Origin: Brachynemurus nebulosus
Taxonomy: Eukaryota; Arthropoda; Insecta; Neuroptera; Myrmeleontidae
Reading direction: 5' to 3'
Assembly (NCBI GenBank): GCA_035578155.1
Contig: JAPWDM010000007.1
Coordinates: forward strand, 30,106,413 to 30,170,412
DNA length: 64,000 bases
The notes beneath the pieces were generated by a model. It saw only the letters and a list, made by a program, of their open reading frames with translations, did not search any database and had not been told where the DNA came from. Within the stretch, counting starts at the first letter, position 1, and every line of letters starts with the position of its first letter. Positions 23,523-35,554 of the stretch are shown in pieces. A program made the translations under genes and the position numbers.

Positions 23523-24301
23523 TTCTTCTAACACATCAGACATTAGACACCTGTTTTCTCTATTTGAAAAGTGGAAGCTGTTGTTCAAAAGTCCCGACTA
23601 CGAATTAAAAAAAATGAAAAAACAAGATGAAATCGAAAAATTGGTCGCTTTTTCTCTCGACTTAAAATGATTACGATGCAATTTTGTTGATTTCAACTGT
23701 TTTTTTCATTATTTTGGTCCTGGGGACTCCAAATCCTTAAGACACGTCATTGCAGCATTTGACCACTCTGTACTCGATAAAAAACGCACTGATTAATCTG
23801 GTATAATTACAAAACATTTGCACACTTGTACAATATTTTTTTATTCTTAATAATTTCTTATCACAATTAAGAAACGTTACGGTTAATTTCGAGTTTTAGA
23901 TTACAATGAACGTCTTTATAATTTTTTTAAATATATGCATTATACAATTATGTACCTCTGCGTATCTCGAAGCTTAACTCAATGAATCAGATTGATCAGT
24001 GTGCAGTATGAGTTCGGTAATGAATTTGGTGAATTGGTTTTGTAAGCGGTGTTAACGATTTTACAGTAAATTTTGATGAAATTGAAAATGTTTGTGCGTC
24101 CGTGTGTACCCAGCCATGGAAAATGGTATCGTCCCGTCAATTTCAATATAGGTATGGAAATTTTTAGTCATACAAATAATTTTGTTGTTTTAAGTAAGAC
24201 CTTCCATTTTTAAACTTTTTTTTTTTTTTTTGGATACATTAAAAATCATTAAAAAAAAAATTGAGAAAAAGGTTTATCACTTATTCTCGCAAATATTTTA
24301 T
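23523..24301. other. unassigned DNA
   Basis: No gene recognised; a poly-T run lies near 24217-24231. Confidence 0.5.
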
Positions 24302-24304
24302 TTC

Positions 24305-26085
24305 GTCGGTTTGGTGTGAGAACTCATTAAGTGACAAATTTTTCAAAAATGAGTTTTTTATATTTTTCAGCTGACTTTTACTTTCTCTTTTGATTGATAA
24401 TACTCAGTAGATGATGAGAAAAATGAGATTTCCTCATTTTGCGTTTGCAAATAATGGTTACTTAATATTTACCATTCTGTTGTAGAACTGAAAATCATTA
24501 AAGTCACTTACTGACTTCTTTGCATTACAAAATACTACAACAAATATTAGAAATATGAGATATAATACTCATTAGACCGTTTTCTAGGCAAAATAACAAA
24601 GAAGTTATAACTTGTTTTTTTATAATTTCGTTTTCTCATATTATTTCATTTAAAGTTTTGTTATTCTAAGGATATACTTAAATAGTTGTTTGTTTTTTTT
24701 TTGTATTTTTTGTATGTTTTTTAATAAATTGATGCGTTCGGTTTATTTTGTTATATTCGTAAAGTTTAATTATTTTTGAATTGTTCAAACATAGTTTTAA
24801 CAATGATACTGTTAATTTGGAAGATTAAAATTGAATGTTCCTATGGAAAGTACTGATCGTACTGATGGCGAAGTTGAAGACTAACTCTTGTAATTTTGGT
24901 CTATAAAAAAAGTAGTGCCTCTAATATTTTTGTGAAATTCGTTTGCTTATATAAAATTCTAAGGCCCGCCACACACGCACAGTTTCAACTGACAGTTTGA
25001 ACTGAACAGTTCAACTATACAGTTTAAACTCTACGTGTGTGGGTACTTCAGTCTCAGTTCAACGCAACTGTACAGTTAAACTGAAACGGTTGAAATTTCA
25101 ATTTTTTAAACTGAAAGGTTCAACTGATTGTTGCGTGTGTGGGGGTTCAACTGTACAGTTCTCAGTTCAATTTGTGTCAGGAGCACAGACCAATGAACAC
25201 TATTATTATTATACTACTAGACAAAGCGTAAAGCCAGTTTGTAGGCATTTTTCTTGTGGCAGGTAACGGGGTGAGACGGATGAGATTTAAGGAATATAAT
25301 ATATTGTCCACTTTTCCGCAAATGGAACTATAATTAAAACGAATACCACTCTTTTTCTTTCAAAATTTTGCAGTTTTTTCTCAATTACAGAATACTATTA
25401 AGTCGTATACTGGCCGTATCTGGCTGCTTCATTTATAAATTGATAGAGTGAGTCTATAGGGTATACAGAATATGTTCTTTGGTCTGTTGTCAGGAGCAAG
25501 TGCGTTTGATTTTTTTTTTTTAACAATATAATTTCCGCGGAATCAAAGATGTTGCTAGGTGAAATCGTCCTGCTGTTTCTAATCCATTGTAAAAACTGAA
25601 GAATTGAACTGTACGTGTGTATGCTTCTACAGTGTACAGTTTCATCTGACAGTTTAAACTGTTCAGTTCAAACTGTCAGTTGAAACTGTACGTGTGTGGC
25701 GGGCCTAAAACGTTTATTTTACAAAAATTTTTTAAAATGTTATATTTAGATGAATAACTAGAGTTATATTTTTTTGTTAACTTATAAGTCAATATGATTT
25801 TCATTTAAATAAAATGTCATTATATATTCAGTTGCAGTATTTTTATTTTGTGCAAAAATTCATTAAGTACGAAAAACAAAGTTTGTGAGATGCCTTTGAA
25901 AATTTTTTGACTAAATCTCATTTAAAATTTTGATTTTCTTATATCTCTGGCAGTTTTAACAACTTAAACAAAACAGATCTGTTGCTTAAACACTTTGGAC
26001 AAGCAAACTTAATTAACAATTTTTCATTTCCACTTATCTCTGAAACTTAAAAATGTTACATAATGAGTTTTCGCACCAAACCGAC
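24305..26085. mobile_element. TIR element GTCGGTTTGGTG, host of a nested element
   Basis: The left end GTCGGTTTGGTGTGAGAACT at 24305 matches the inverted right end GTCGGTTTGGTGCGAAAACT at 26085, and similarity extends about 30 bp ('cattaagtgac'/'cattatgtaac'). Both are flanked by TTC (24302-24304, 26086-26088), a tentative 3-bp duplication. The PIF/Harbinger-like element at 24963-25705 sits inside. Removing it leaves about 1.03 kb without coding potential. Confidence 0.65.
24963..25705. mobile_element. PIF/Harbinger-like MITE
   Basis: Both ends are GGCCCGCCACACACG, and the inverted repeat continues for about 60 bp (AGTTTCAACTGACAGTTTGA). TAA flanks both sides (24960-24962, 25706-25708), fitting the TWA target duplication of PIF/Harbinger. 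The terminal regions are crowded with AACTGTACAGTT/AGTTCAACTG words in both orientations. The 75-codon frame at 25039-25266 lies over them and is an artefact. Confidence 0.75.
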
Positions 26086-26088
26086 TTC

Positions 26089-27617
26089 TACTAATAATCA
26101 GTATACCTGACATAAATTTCGATAATTTTTTCAATTTTTAAAATTAAGTTATTTCTTTTAATCGATTGAGTAAGAGTTTCCGGTGTGTTATGTGGGATTC
26201 CCCCATTGTTTCAAATACTAGAAAATAATTTCTAACCACCTTAAATAATAACGATTCATAGATCAATGTCTACTCTTAAAATTGGTCAAACTAAAAAATC
26301 TTTTAAATATGCGGATTCAAGATACCAAGGGACCCGGTATGTTTCGAAATCAACCGCTAAGTTTGTCATAATTTTCCGGAGGTATTCCTGCTCGTAATAA
26401 AAACAAGAAATGGTTTCCTCACTTCTCCGTAGGGTTCCTGTTGCCTACGCCACACATTTTCTCTCCAAACATAGATTAGCCAAAAATATTCCAAAAATGC
26501 AAAATGATAACAGAATTGTAAAGGTATTCCAGTAGTAACTCTATCAGCTTAGAGATAACTCATTTTATCGTAAAAAAAATCAAATTTTTTTTACAGTTAA
26601 ACGATTAATGAACGTAAATGCTTCAATAAAAATTACATGTGAATATTTTTGCTCGGAGAATTATAACAATACAATAAAAATTATTCTACTTGGTAATTTA
26701 TAAGTATTTTTTTTTATTTTTTTGGGAAGGGTTTCCGGATATTAATATTTTATTGTCAAGGGTTCATTTGCTTTGCTGTTTAGTATTTGGAAAAAATAGA
26801 AAAAAAAGATTATTAGACCCTTTTACCGCATATTAACCGATTTTTGCCCTTTGTATTAAACTATATTGAACGTTCTGAATGAAATTGTTTAGACAGGTAA
26901 AAAATCTTACATTTTTTAAATCAGTCCAATATGGACCCCAGTTTTTTCTCTATTTATTTACATTTTTTTTTATTTCAATTTTAATCAAATATAGAAATGT
27001 GAAACAAAAGAATCAAAAAATGTTTGAGAGAAGTTTCGTTTTATAAGAAAAAAAAAAACGTTTGCGTACTTTAAAGTGATCTGATCAAAAAAAATAAAAG
27101 ATTTTGTACGGATTTTATGCATCTGTCAGTTTAGTCACATGACTAGACGAATTTATTTGATTTTCAATAAATCATCAGATTTTGAACTATCCTGTTAAGA
27201 GTCATACGGATGTAAAGGGGTGCACTAAAGATAACTGAGTGATTTAGAAGCCCAAGCGACTAAATCCATTTTTTTAAAAAATTTTTTAATACAAAAACAT
27301 AACGATTTTTATTTAGGATAATTAAAGGATAAAAAATACGGGGTGTCACTTATTCGATCCTTATGACCAAAAATGATGCTGTCTAAATTTGAAGACACAT
27401 AGGTCTAAATGTACAATCCATATTCACGTGGAAGAAATATTTCTGCAAACTCTTTTTTAAATAAAGAAAAAACAGTTAATTTCCAATTTGTGATTTTGTG
27501 GACATACGTATACATAGCTGCTTTGACTTCTTAACTATTCAGTTATAAATCGAAGATTTGCCACAGAATTTTTGAATTTTCAAATTTTTATGATACTTTA
27601 GATACTGTGCTTTCATA
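26089..27617. other. unassigned AT-rich DNA
   Basis: No gene or repeat boundary recognised. Confidence 0.5.
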
Positions 27618-27625
27618 CCAGGAAT

Positions 27626-28046
27626 TAGTGATGTCGGATGATTAATCGATTAATCGGTTTAGTCGACTAATTTTGTTTACATTTAGTCACTTTTTAGTCG
27701 ACTATTTTACCTTCGACTAAATGACTAAAATGACTAATTTTTTTTTAAATGACTAAAAACGACTAATTTACTAATTTTTCTGTATAATTTATTGGACTTC
27801 AAAAAATAAAAACTAAAAAATTATGATTTTTCACTTTTATATGATTTACACATTGTGACATGCCATATTTTTTCTTTTCTTAAAAAATATGTTAAAAGTC
27901 AATAATTAAATTAAAAAAAAAATTTTTTTGAAAGAATTATATAGGTTATCCTATTTATAAATTCGACTAAAAATTTTGACTAATTTTGTCTGAATAACGA
28001 TTTTAGTTGATTAATCGACTAACTGTTCCTCGGCTCGACATCACTA
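27626..28046 (-). mobile_element. hAT MITE with perfect 8-bp TSD
   Basis: Starts TAGTGATGTCGGATGATTAA, ends CGACATCACTA, and is bordered by identical 8-bp repeats CCAGGAAT (27618-27625 and 28047-28054). The interior is the same family and orientation as the element at 18371-18845. At 421 bp with an exact duplication it is among the better preserved insertions here. The 78-codon frame from 28007 is mostly flanking DNA. Confidence 0.92.
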
Positions 28047-28054
28047 CCAGGAAT

Positions 28055-28300
28055 TATTGCTACACTCTTCCCCTATTTAATACATATTTAGGTCAGCGGT
28101 ATCCGGACACTTGCGAATACTTGTGTCGAGTGAGGGCCAACATATTTGGACCACGGACATTTGTGTACACTTTCAATTTGACAAAAGTTTGGCAAAATAA
28201 AGTGAACACCCGTTTTTTATTATATTTCTCGCTGAAAATATGATATTTAAATGAATTTTAAGTAAACAATAAAATTGAAGAATTCAGAAAGTTCGTATTG
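28055..28300. other. short unassigned spacer
   Basis: Contains a slightly GC-richer stretch (GACACTTGCGAATACTTGTG); no gene supported. Confidence 0.4.
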
Positions 28301-28302
28301 TA

Positions 28303-29411
28303 GGGTTGACCGGGGTAATTGTGAATGGATTTTCATGAGTTGAGATAAAAGCGTTGTTTTAAGTATTTTTTATTTTATATATCACATTATGGTTGATTTA
28401 TTGTTAATTCTACATTATTCAGGATGCACCACACAAATTTTGGGCAAATTCGTATGAAAAACAAAAATTTTATAAGCCATTCACATTTCCCCGGTGCGGT
28501 TTTGCAAATCTTATGAATTTCGGGGTAAAAGTGAATGCCATCAGAAAAATTATTTAGAATGGATTACAAGAGAAGTGTGGTACGTCAGAGTAAAGCTCAA
28601 CTCAAATTCTTCACATTTACTCCACTTTCAAATTTTTCATCATACTTTAGCGGTTACAATTTCTCTTTGTTTAATGTAAGTTACGCATACCTCAAATTTC
28701 TACAAAAAATCAAGGTTAAAGAAAAATAACAAAAATTGTAGGAACAAATTTATTACAAGCTAAAAATGATATTTTGATGATATTTTGTCATTTTATCATA
28801 TAAAAAAATCAAAAAATTACATGATTTTCACACAAAAACAAGGAAAATAAGACTTTTTCAAGGAAATACATTTAGTTTACATGAATAAAAAACAATTTTT
28901 TTTTTTTTTGTATTGTTTGTACAACGGAAACTTGTACAATAAGGTCACCAGCACCTTCATCAACATTTTCAACTCTGAAAAGGACACTACTGAAATTTTT
29001 GACCGAATGGGGACATTTGTGAATGACATTCACAATTACCCCACAATTTTAAAATCATGGGGTAATTGTGAATTGGTGATAAATTGTCCAATTTCTTTAG
29101 CAGTTAATAAGGAACCCTCTCAGGGTTTAGACCACTTCTTTAGAAGTACTTTTAACCATTTCTTACCTTTTAAAAAAAGAAAATGTATTTAAAAAAAATT
29201 TTTTTTTTGAGGATTGGTCGAAGTAAGATACATAAAATTTTGCAAGGGTTTTTTCAAAATAAAAAAAAAAAATACTAATACTTGGAGAATTGTAATGAAA
29301 TTTTAATAGCATATTAAGAAAGGACAGAAAAACATATTAAAAGTTGATTTTTAACAATATTAATGTTATTTTAAAATTATAGGCGCCGTTCACAATTACC
29401 CCGGTCGATCC
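28303..29411. mobile_element. TA-flanked TIR element (GGGGTAATTGTGAA)
   Basis: Ends are GGGTTGACCGGGGTAATTGT (28303) and, inverted, GGATCGACCGGGGTAATTGT (29411), about 26 bp with few mismatches. TA lies at 28301-28302 and 29412-29413, consistent with Tc1/mariner/pogo insertion. The terminal core recurs inside: 'ccattcacatttccccgg' near 28478, 'ttcggggtaaaagtgaatg' near 28518, 'tgacattcacaattacccc' near 29024 and 'catggggtaattgtgaatt' near 29056. The 103-codon frame at 28881-29192 overlaps two of these and resembles no transposase. Confidence 0.75.
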
Positions 29412-29413
29412 TA

Positions 29414-30456
29414 TGCATATTATGTTTACGAAAAGTTCTTATGTTAGTATGAACACGAACTTTTCAATACAGAAGTCCATTTTTCGCTTGACATTTAAAA
29501 TTTTTAAGACATCAAATACAAGTAAAAGTAAAAAATATTAAATTGAACAATCGAAAAAGTTAGCAAACAATCACGAATGTTAAAAAAACATGCAGTAAAT
29601 CGCTGCCGTTAAACGGTTAACCGTTTCCAATTCCAACTGCAATCATTCAGCCTACCGATTGATAATTGATATCGCACGATTACTTCGCTGCGCAGTGGCG
29701 ATTGCGCGAATTTTATGTACAATTAAAGTGAATTAGAAATTAATCAAAAGCAAATTTTCGAGTCAAATCGATTTTGTAAATTGTACATTTGATAAATCAT
29801 TTAAAAAAAGACAAATTCAACAAAAAAAAAATGTAATAAATAAAGATGGAAAAATTGAAATTAACTGGTTTTATGTACATATTTCTGACAAGCTAAGTAA
29901 GCAACTTAATACACAATATGTTTATTGAAGTAACCAATACACGTACACCGAATACACGGTACTAAACCAACTATGTACGCATACATACTTAAGTAACATC
30001 TTCAATCACTCATGCGTACTCACTTAAACGTTAAATATACACCGATAAAAGTGACGGAGATAGCGATAACGTTTGAATAGGTGATGAAAAGTTCACTATA
30101 ATTAATTTTATGTTTAAAACAATACAAAGCGTTTGAACGTGTTTCGATTTTTACAATAATTGCAAAACAAATTATCATTATCTTGCTCTAAGGTGTATCG
30201 TTGTGTATACAGTCATCCTTTTTTTACTATTTATTCAATTGTTTTTAATAAATAAATAATTTATTAATTCTTTTTCCATTTAATAATTTCATTTATTTTT
30301 GAAACGTCGTATACGAAGACTCAAAGTACGTACTGATTGAACGCAATCATTAAATCGTATGTATATATGCGTACACGTTATTCAAATAGCACACGTGTCA
30401 TCTGATTATACAGATGTACACAGGGAAATGTTAACAATTTAGTAGTTTTACATTTA
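29414..30456. other. unassigned DNA
   Basis: No gene supported. Several 'acgta'/'tacacg' words occur at 29930-30020 and 30350-30420 without a clear period. Confidence 0.5.
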
Positions 30457-33018
30457 CACACTCTTAAAACGATTTCTTTGTTCAAAAAATTAAAAATTTC
30501 TTTGAATCAAGAAAATAAATTTTTTGATTCAATGAAATATTTCTTGGACTACTGAAAAAATATTTTTTGTATCAAAAAAATATTTTCTTTGATTCAAAGA
30601 AATATTTTTTAAGAAGAATTTTCTTTGAATCAAAGAAAATATTTTTTGTATGAGTTTTTTTTCAGTTGTCAAAGAAATATTTCTTTGAACCAAAAAAATT
30701 ATTTTGCATCAAATAAATTTTTAATCTTTGAACAATCTCGCCGCTTTGTTTATTTAAGAGTGATGGCACTGTTCACTAAGATCATCTACACGAGGATTCA
30801 TATTTTTGCGGGAAATTTGTTTTTCAAAAATGTAAACTTCCGCAAATGTAAACACACTTTTAAAACGATTTCTTTGTTCACAAATTAAAAATTTCTTTCA
30901 CTAGGTACTGAAAAAAAAATAGAAAATATTTTTTTGATACAAAAAATATTTTCTTTGATTCAAAGAAATATTTTTATAATTCAAAGAAATATTTTTTTAA
31001 GAAAATTTTTCTTTGAATCAAAGAAATTTTCTTTGAATCAAAGAAAATATTTTTTGTATGAGTTTTTTTTCAGTTGTCAAAGAAATATTGCTTTGAGCCA
31101 AAAAAATTACTTTGTATCAAAGAAATTTAAAATCTTTGAACAATCTCGCCGCTTGTTTATTTAAGAATGATGGCACTGTTCACTAAGATCATCTATCTAC
31201 ACGAAGATTTATATTTTTACGGGAAATTTGTTTTTCACAAATGTAAACACACTCTTAAAACGATTTCTTTGTTCACAAATTAAAAATTTCTTTGAATCAA
31301 AAAAATAAATTTTTTGGTTTAATTAAATATTTCTTTGACTAGGTACTGAGTATCAGTTTTTTTTTTTCAGTTGCCAAAGAAATATTTATTTGAACCAAAA
31401 AAATTATTTTGTATCAAAAAAATTTTTAATCTTTGAACAATTTCGCCGCTTTGTTTATTTAAGAGTGATGGCACTGTTCACTAAGATCATCTACACGAGG
31501 ATTCATGTTTTTACAGGAAATTTGTTTTTCAAAAATGTAAACTTTCGCAAAGGTAAACACACTCTTAAAACGATTTCTTTGTTCACAAATTAAAAATTTC
31601 CTTGAATCAAAAAAATAAATTTTTTGGCTCAGTGAAATATTTCTTTGACTACTGAAAAAAAAGATTTAGAAAATATTTTTCTGATATAAAAAATATTTTC
31701 TTTGATTCAAAGAAATATTTTTGTAATTCAAAGAAATATTTTTTAAGAAGAATTTTCTTTGAATCAAAGAAAATATTTTTTGTGTCAGTTTTTTTTTTCA
31801 GTTGTCAAAGAAATATTTCTTTGAACCAAAAAAATTATTTTGTATCATAGAAATTTAAAATCTTTGAACAATCTCGCCACTTGTTTATGTAAGAATGATG
31901 GCACTATTCACTAAGATCATCTACACGAGGATTTATATTTTTACCGGAAATTTGTTTTTCAAAAATGTAAACTTTCATAAATGTAAACACACTCTTAACA
32001 CGATTTCTTTGTTCACAAATTAAAAATTTCCTAGAATCAAAAATATAAATTTTTTGGTTCAATTAAATATTTCTTTGACTAGGTACTGAAAAAAAAAAAA
32101 TAGAAAATATTTTTTGATACAAAAAATATTTTCTTTGATTCAAAGAAATATTTTTTTAATTCAAAGAAATATTTTTAAGAAGAATTTTCTTTGAATCAAG
32201 AAAATATTTTTTGTGTCACTTTTTTTTCAGTTGTCAAAGAAATATTTCTTTGAATTAAAAAAAACTATTTTGTATCAAAGAAATTTTTAATCTTTGAACA
32301 ATCTCGCCGCTTGTTTATTTAAGAATGATGGCACTGTTCACTAACATCATCTACACGAGGATTTATATTTTTACGGGAAATTTGTTTTTCAAAAATGTAA
32401 ACTTTCGCAAATGAAAACACACTCTTAAAACGATTTCTTTGTTTACAAATTAAAAATTTCTTTAAAAAAAAAATATAAATTTTTTAGTTCAATTAAATAT
32501 TTCTTTGACTGGGTACTGAAAAAAAAATTAGAAAATATTTTTTTGATACAAAAAATGTTTTCTCTGATTCAAAGAAATATTTTTGTAATTCAGAGAAATA
32601 TTTTTTAGAGAAGAATTTTCATTGAATCAAAGAAATATTTCTCTGAATCAAGGAAAATATTTTTTGTATCAGTTTTTTTTTTCAGTTGTATTAAATATTT
32701 CTTTGACTAGATACTGAAAAAAAGTAGAAAATATTTTTTTGATAAAAAAATATTTTCTTTGAATTAAAAAAAAATTCAAAGAAATATTTTTTTAAGAAGA
32801 ATTTTCTTTGAATCAAAGAAAATATTTTTTGTATCAATTTTTTTTTTCAGTTGTCAAAGAAATATTTCTTTGAACCAAAAAAATTATTTTGTATCAAAGA
32901 AATTTTTAATCTTTGAACAATCTCGCCGCTTGTTTATTTAAGAATGATGGCACTGTTCACTAAGATCATCTACACGAGGATTCATATTTTTACGGGAAAT
33001 TTGTTTTTCAAAAATGTA
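30457..33018. repeat. complex tandem satellite, six units
   Basis: Units start at the word CACACTCTTAAAACG (or a one-base variant) at 30457, 30853, 31248, 31558, 31988 and 32418. Spacings are 396, 395, 310, 430 and 430 bp, with a last unit of about 600 bp that carries an internal duplication. Each unit has an AT-rich half built of TTTCTTTGATTCAAAGAAAT palindromes. A more complex ~130-bp half contains TCGCCGCTTGTTTATTTAAG and GATGGCACTGTTCACTAAGA. Short frames repeat with the units and are not genes. Confidence 0.9.
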
Positions 33019-33674
33019 AACTCGCAATTAACCGCGATAACCATTTCAAAACAATTATTAAAAAAAAAATCTAAAAATATTTTTTTTATAATTGTTGTTT
33101 TCTAAGGCTGAAATTTTCATTTTAACTGGGTTCGTCGATACTGAGTTATAACAGGAAAACTGCAACATTTTTCGAAATAGTTGCTAAAAAAAATGACAAG
33201 GGGACACACAGTAGTAAACAGGGTATTGTATTTACTAATGTTTCAGTACAAAATGTATGATTTTTTCACTTGTACCTTTCACTGAGATTACTTTAGGTAA
33301 TATTATTTTTCCCGTTCAGACCCCTTCCGTTAAGTTCAATTGACTTTACGAAATATAGACAGTAAAATCTTTTACAGTTTATAAATAAAATTCTACAACT
33401 ACTGAAATTTTTGTTGAATACGAATTAAAATATTGAATATTTAATATAATGTATATTTTCTGTTTTTTTCCTTTTATGAATAATTACAAAATTGTCGATG
33501 GGACGCCCGCGGTAGGGTGGCCGTTCGCCCTAAAATAGCACCCTGTTGTGTCTTCTTCGATGAACTAAATCGATAATTTCATTTTTAATATACTTTGCAC
33601 TGGATGAGTTTACGATATGTACAGTAAAATAATATTATAACGATATATTTTAGAAACAGTTACAAGAGAGAAAT
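33019..33674. other. unassigned DNA
   Basis: A short GC-richer patch at 33500-33540 (GACGCCCGCGGTAGGGTGGC) has no recognisable function. Confidence 0.5.
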
Positions 33675-33678
33675 TTAA

Positions 33679-34563
33679 CCCCAGAATCATACGTTGGTCT
33701 ACGAGAAACGTTAATCATACATCGGTGTCGATTTGACGAATGGACTTTTTAGAGTTTATTTGCAAAAAATATTTTTTTTTTACATAACAATACTACAAAA
33801 GCGAACAAAATATTTAAAAAAATTGGATTTGGAAAAATGTCTTAATATAAATATTTCTTAATTTTTTTAATCTTTTTATCAAAGCATATTTTCACTATAA
33901 AAATTAAAAAATAGATAAATACATCAATTGTATCATAAAACATCTATTTCAAATAATTAATTTATGAACTATTATGAGTCAGTGGACATGTGTGACTTTA
34001 CAGAATGTGAAATTTCTCAGTCATAAATATTCCTATAGATATGTAGTTATTTCCCCGTTATGCACATTTGTAAATTTTCTAAAATTTGTTAGTAATTTTT
34101 CAAATAAGATCTTAAAAAATAATAAAAATTAAAATATTTCCCACAAAATAAACTATTAATCTTTTATTAAGTCACTTGAAACGCATTCTTTGGTTTTCGA
34201 TTTAAAATATTAAAACTTCAGTATTATGTCGTCTCTGTAAGTCAAACAGCTGTAATCATCTTTCACATTATCATTATCATTGAATAAATTAATTATAACG
34301 TCCATATCTTTAATAAATTGAAATACAAAATCTTTAAAAAAAAAAACATAGGTTAATCATACATCGTCGTCCTTTTGACGCACCCTATTTCAATATAAAC
34401 AAAACAACAGCAACTACAAACAAAATTTATACATTTGCTGTGTTATAATAACAAATAAATTAGATAACAGAAGTTTCACAGCAAGCGGGCAACGACAAGT
34501 TGTAGTCGTGGAGCAGGTAGAGAAGTTCGTTCGTCATTTTGACGTGTACGTATGATTCTAGGG
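33679..34563 (-). mobile_element. piggyBac-like MITE, family A, copy 2
   Basis: The end CCCCAGAATCATACG follows TTAA (33675-33678); the other end is CGTATGATTCTAGGG followed by TTTA, a decayed TTAA. The whole 885 bp aligns with copy 1 in reverse complement, including the ATCATACATCG and GACGAATGGACTTTTT blocks. Non-coding. Confidence 0.86.
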
Positions 34564-34780
34564 TTTACCTAGTTCGATTCACGATAATGGAATCTGATTT
34601 TACTGCATATCAAATTCATTTTTCATTTACAAAATATTTTTTCCATACGACCAAAAAATTTATGTAAATAAAAAAAAAATATCGTGTTTGATGAAAATTT
34701 CATTAATCATATAATCTTTTTTACATTTTTAGTACAATTTTAAAATTTTTTTCCACTCATTCGTTGCTACGACGCGCGGC

Positions 34781-35290
34781 GCTACAACCCGAACAACGAA
34801 CGCTCCGACCGACGGTAACGGGGGATTGGTGATCGGTGACCGTAGGGGGCACAGGGCCCTTGGTTGGTTAGTTTTATATTAATAACAGAAAAAAAAACCA
34901 TAAATCATAATAAATATATAGCGTATGAACTTTTGCCAAAAAAAAAAAAAAATGAAATAAAAAAAATATGAAATTCATGTAATATCCATGATACTTATAA
35001 TGCGATGAATTTGTAAAACACGCAAACACACGTACATTATATCGGACAAACAAAAAATGTAATGAATATTACAATATATTCGAATGTAGCGAGCGCAACG
35101 ATCAGTTCAGTGCGCCTCACTATATTGCGGCTCGACGTATACCTTTATCACAACAATGTGAGACCATCCAGTGAGGTGGTGTATGAGACGATTGGAACTG
35201 TTGAGTTTTTTCGCTGCCGTTTAAAATGAACGAACGGCAACGGTGAATGCCTAACCAGACACAGACACTGATCCAAACACAGTCGGGGTG
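34781..35290. other. CpG-rich, GC-elevated block
   Basis: In a strongly AT-rich window this stretch stands out for CpG-containing words: CTACGACGCGCGGCGCTACA at about 34768, CCGACCGACGGTAACGGGGG near 34806, and TATTGCGGCTCGACGTATAC near 35122. It holds only short frames, e.g. 13 codons from 35182 and 26 codons from 35253. A transcription start region or 5' untranslated exon is a reasonable inference but not shown. Confidence 0.5.
35075..35107 (+). promoter_or_regulatory. candidate TATA + initiator core promoter
   Basis: TATATT starts at 35075 and TCAGTT, a match to the arthropod initiator TCAKTY, lies at 35102-35107. With the initiator A at 35104 as +1, the TATA-like word starts at -29, the expected spacing. 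Both words are common in AT-rich DNA. The support is the spacing plus the GC-rich downstream sequence. Confidence 0.3.
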
Positions 35291-35554
35291 TACACGGCTT
35301 ACGATTGGGGCGCTAAAATTTTATTAACTCACCCAAATTTTTTTTCAAATTTCGTTTCCCTCTTAGTATTTTGTTATTTTGGGTGTAAATAAGAAGTTTT
35401 TATTGTTTCTATTTTTTTTTTTTTTTTTACTTATATTTATAAAAATTATAGCACGTAGTCAAATGTCGACAGTGGGCATCGACGGGTACAGAACGTAAAT
35501 GTCAACAAGATCGATAGTGAGTATGAACTGATTTGTAAATGCACAAAAAATATA

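Noticed and set aside
25039..25266. 75-codon Cys-containing frame
   Set aside because: It lies within the terminal repeats of the PIF/Harbinger-like element.
28881..29192. 103-codon frame inside the 28.3-29.4 kb element as a possible transposase
   Set aside because: No DDE or helix-turn-helix pattern; the frame runs across internal copies of the TIR motif and starts in a poly-T tract.
30625..31593. Three similar frames of 67-87 codons in the satellite
   Set aside because: They recur with the satellite unit, differ in start and end from unit to unit, and resemble no protein family.
30457..33018. CRISPR-like array
   Set aside because: Units are 310-600 bp tandem repeats without short repeat/unique spacer alternation, and the genome is eukaryotic.
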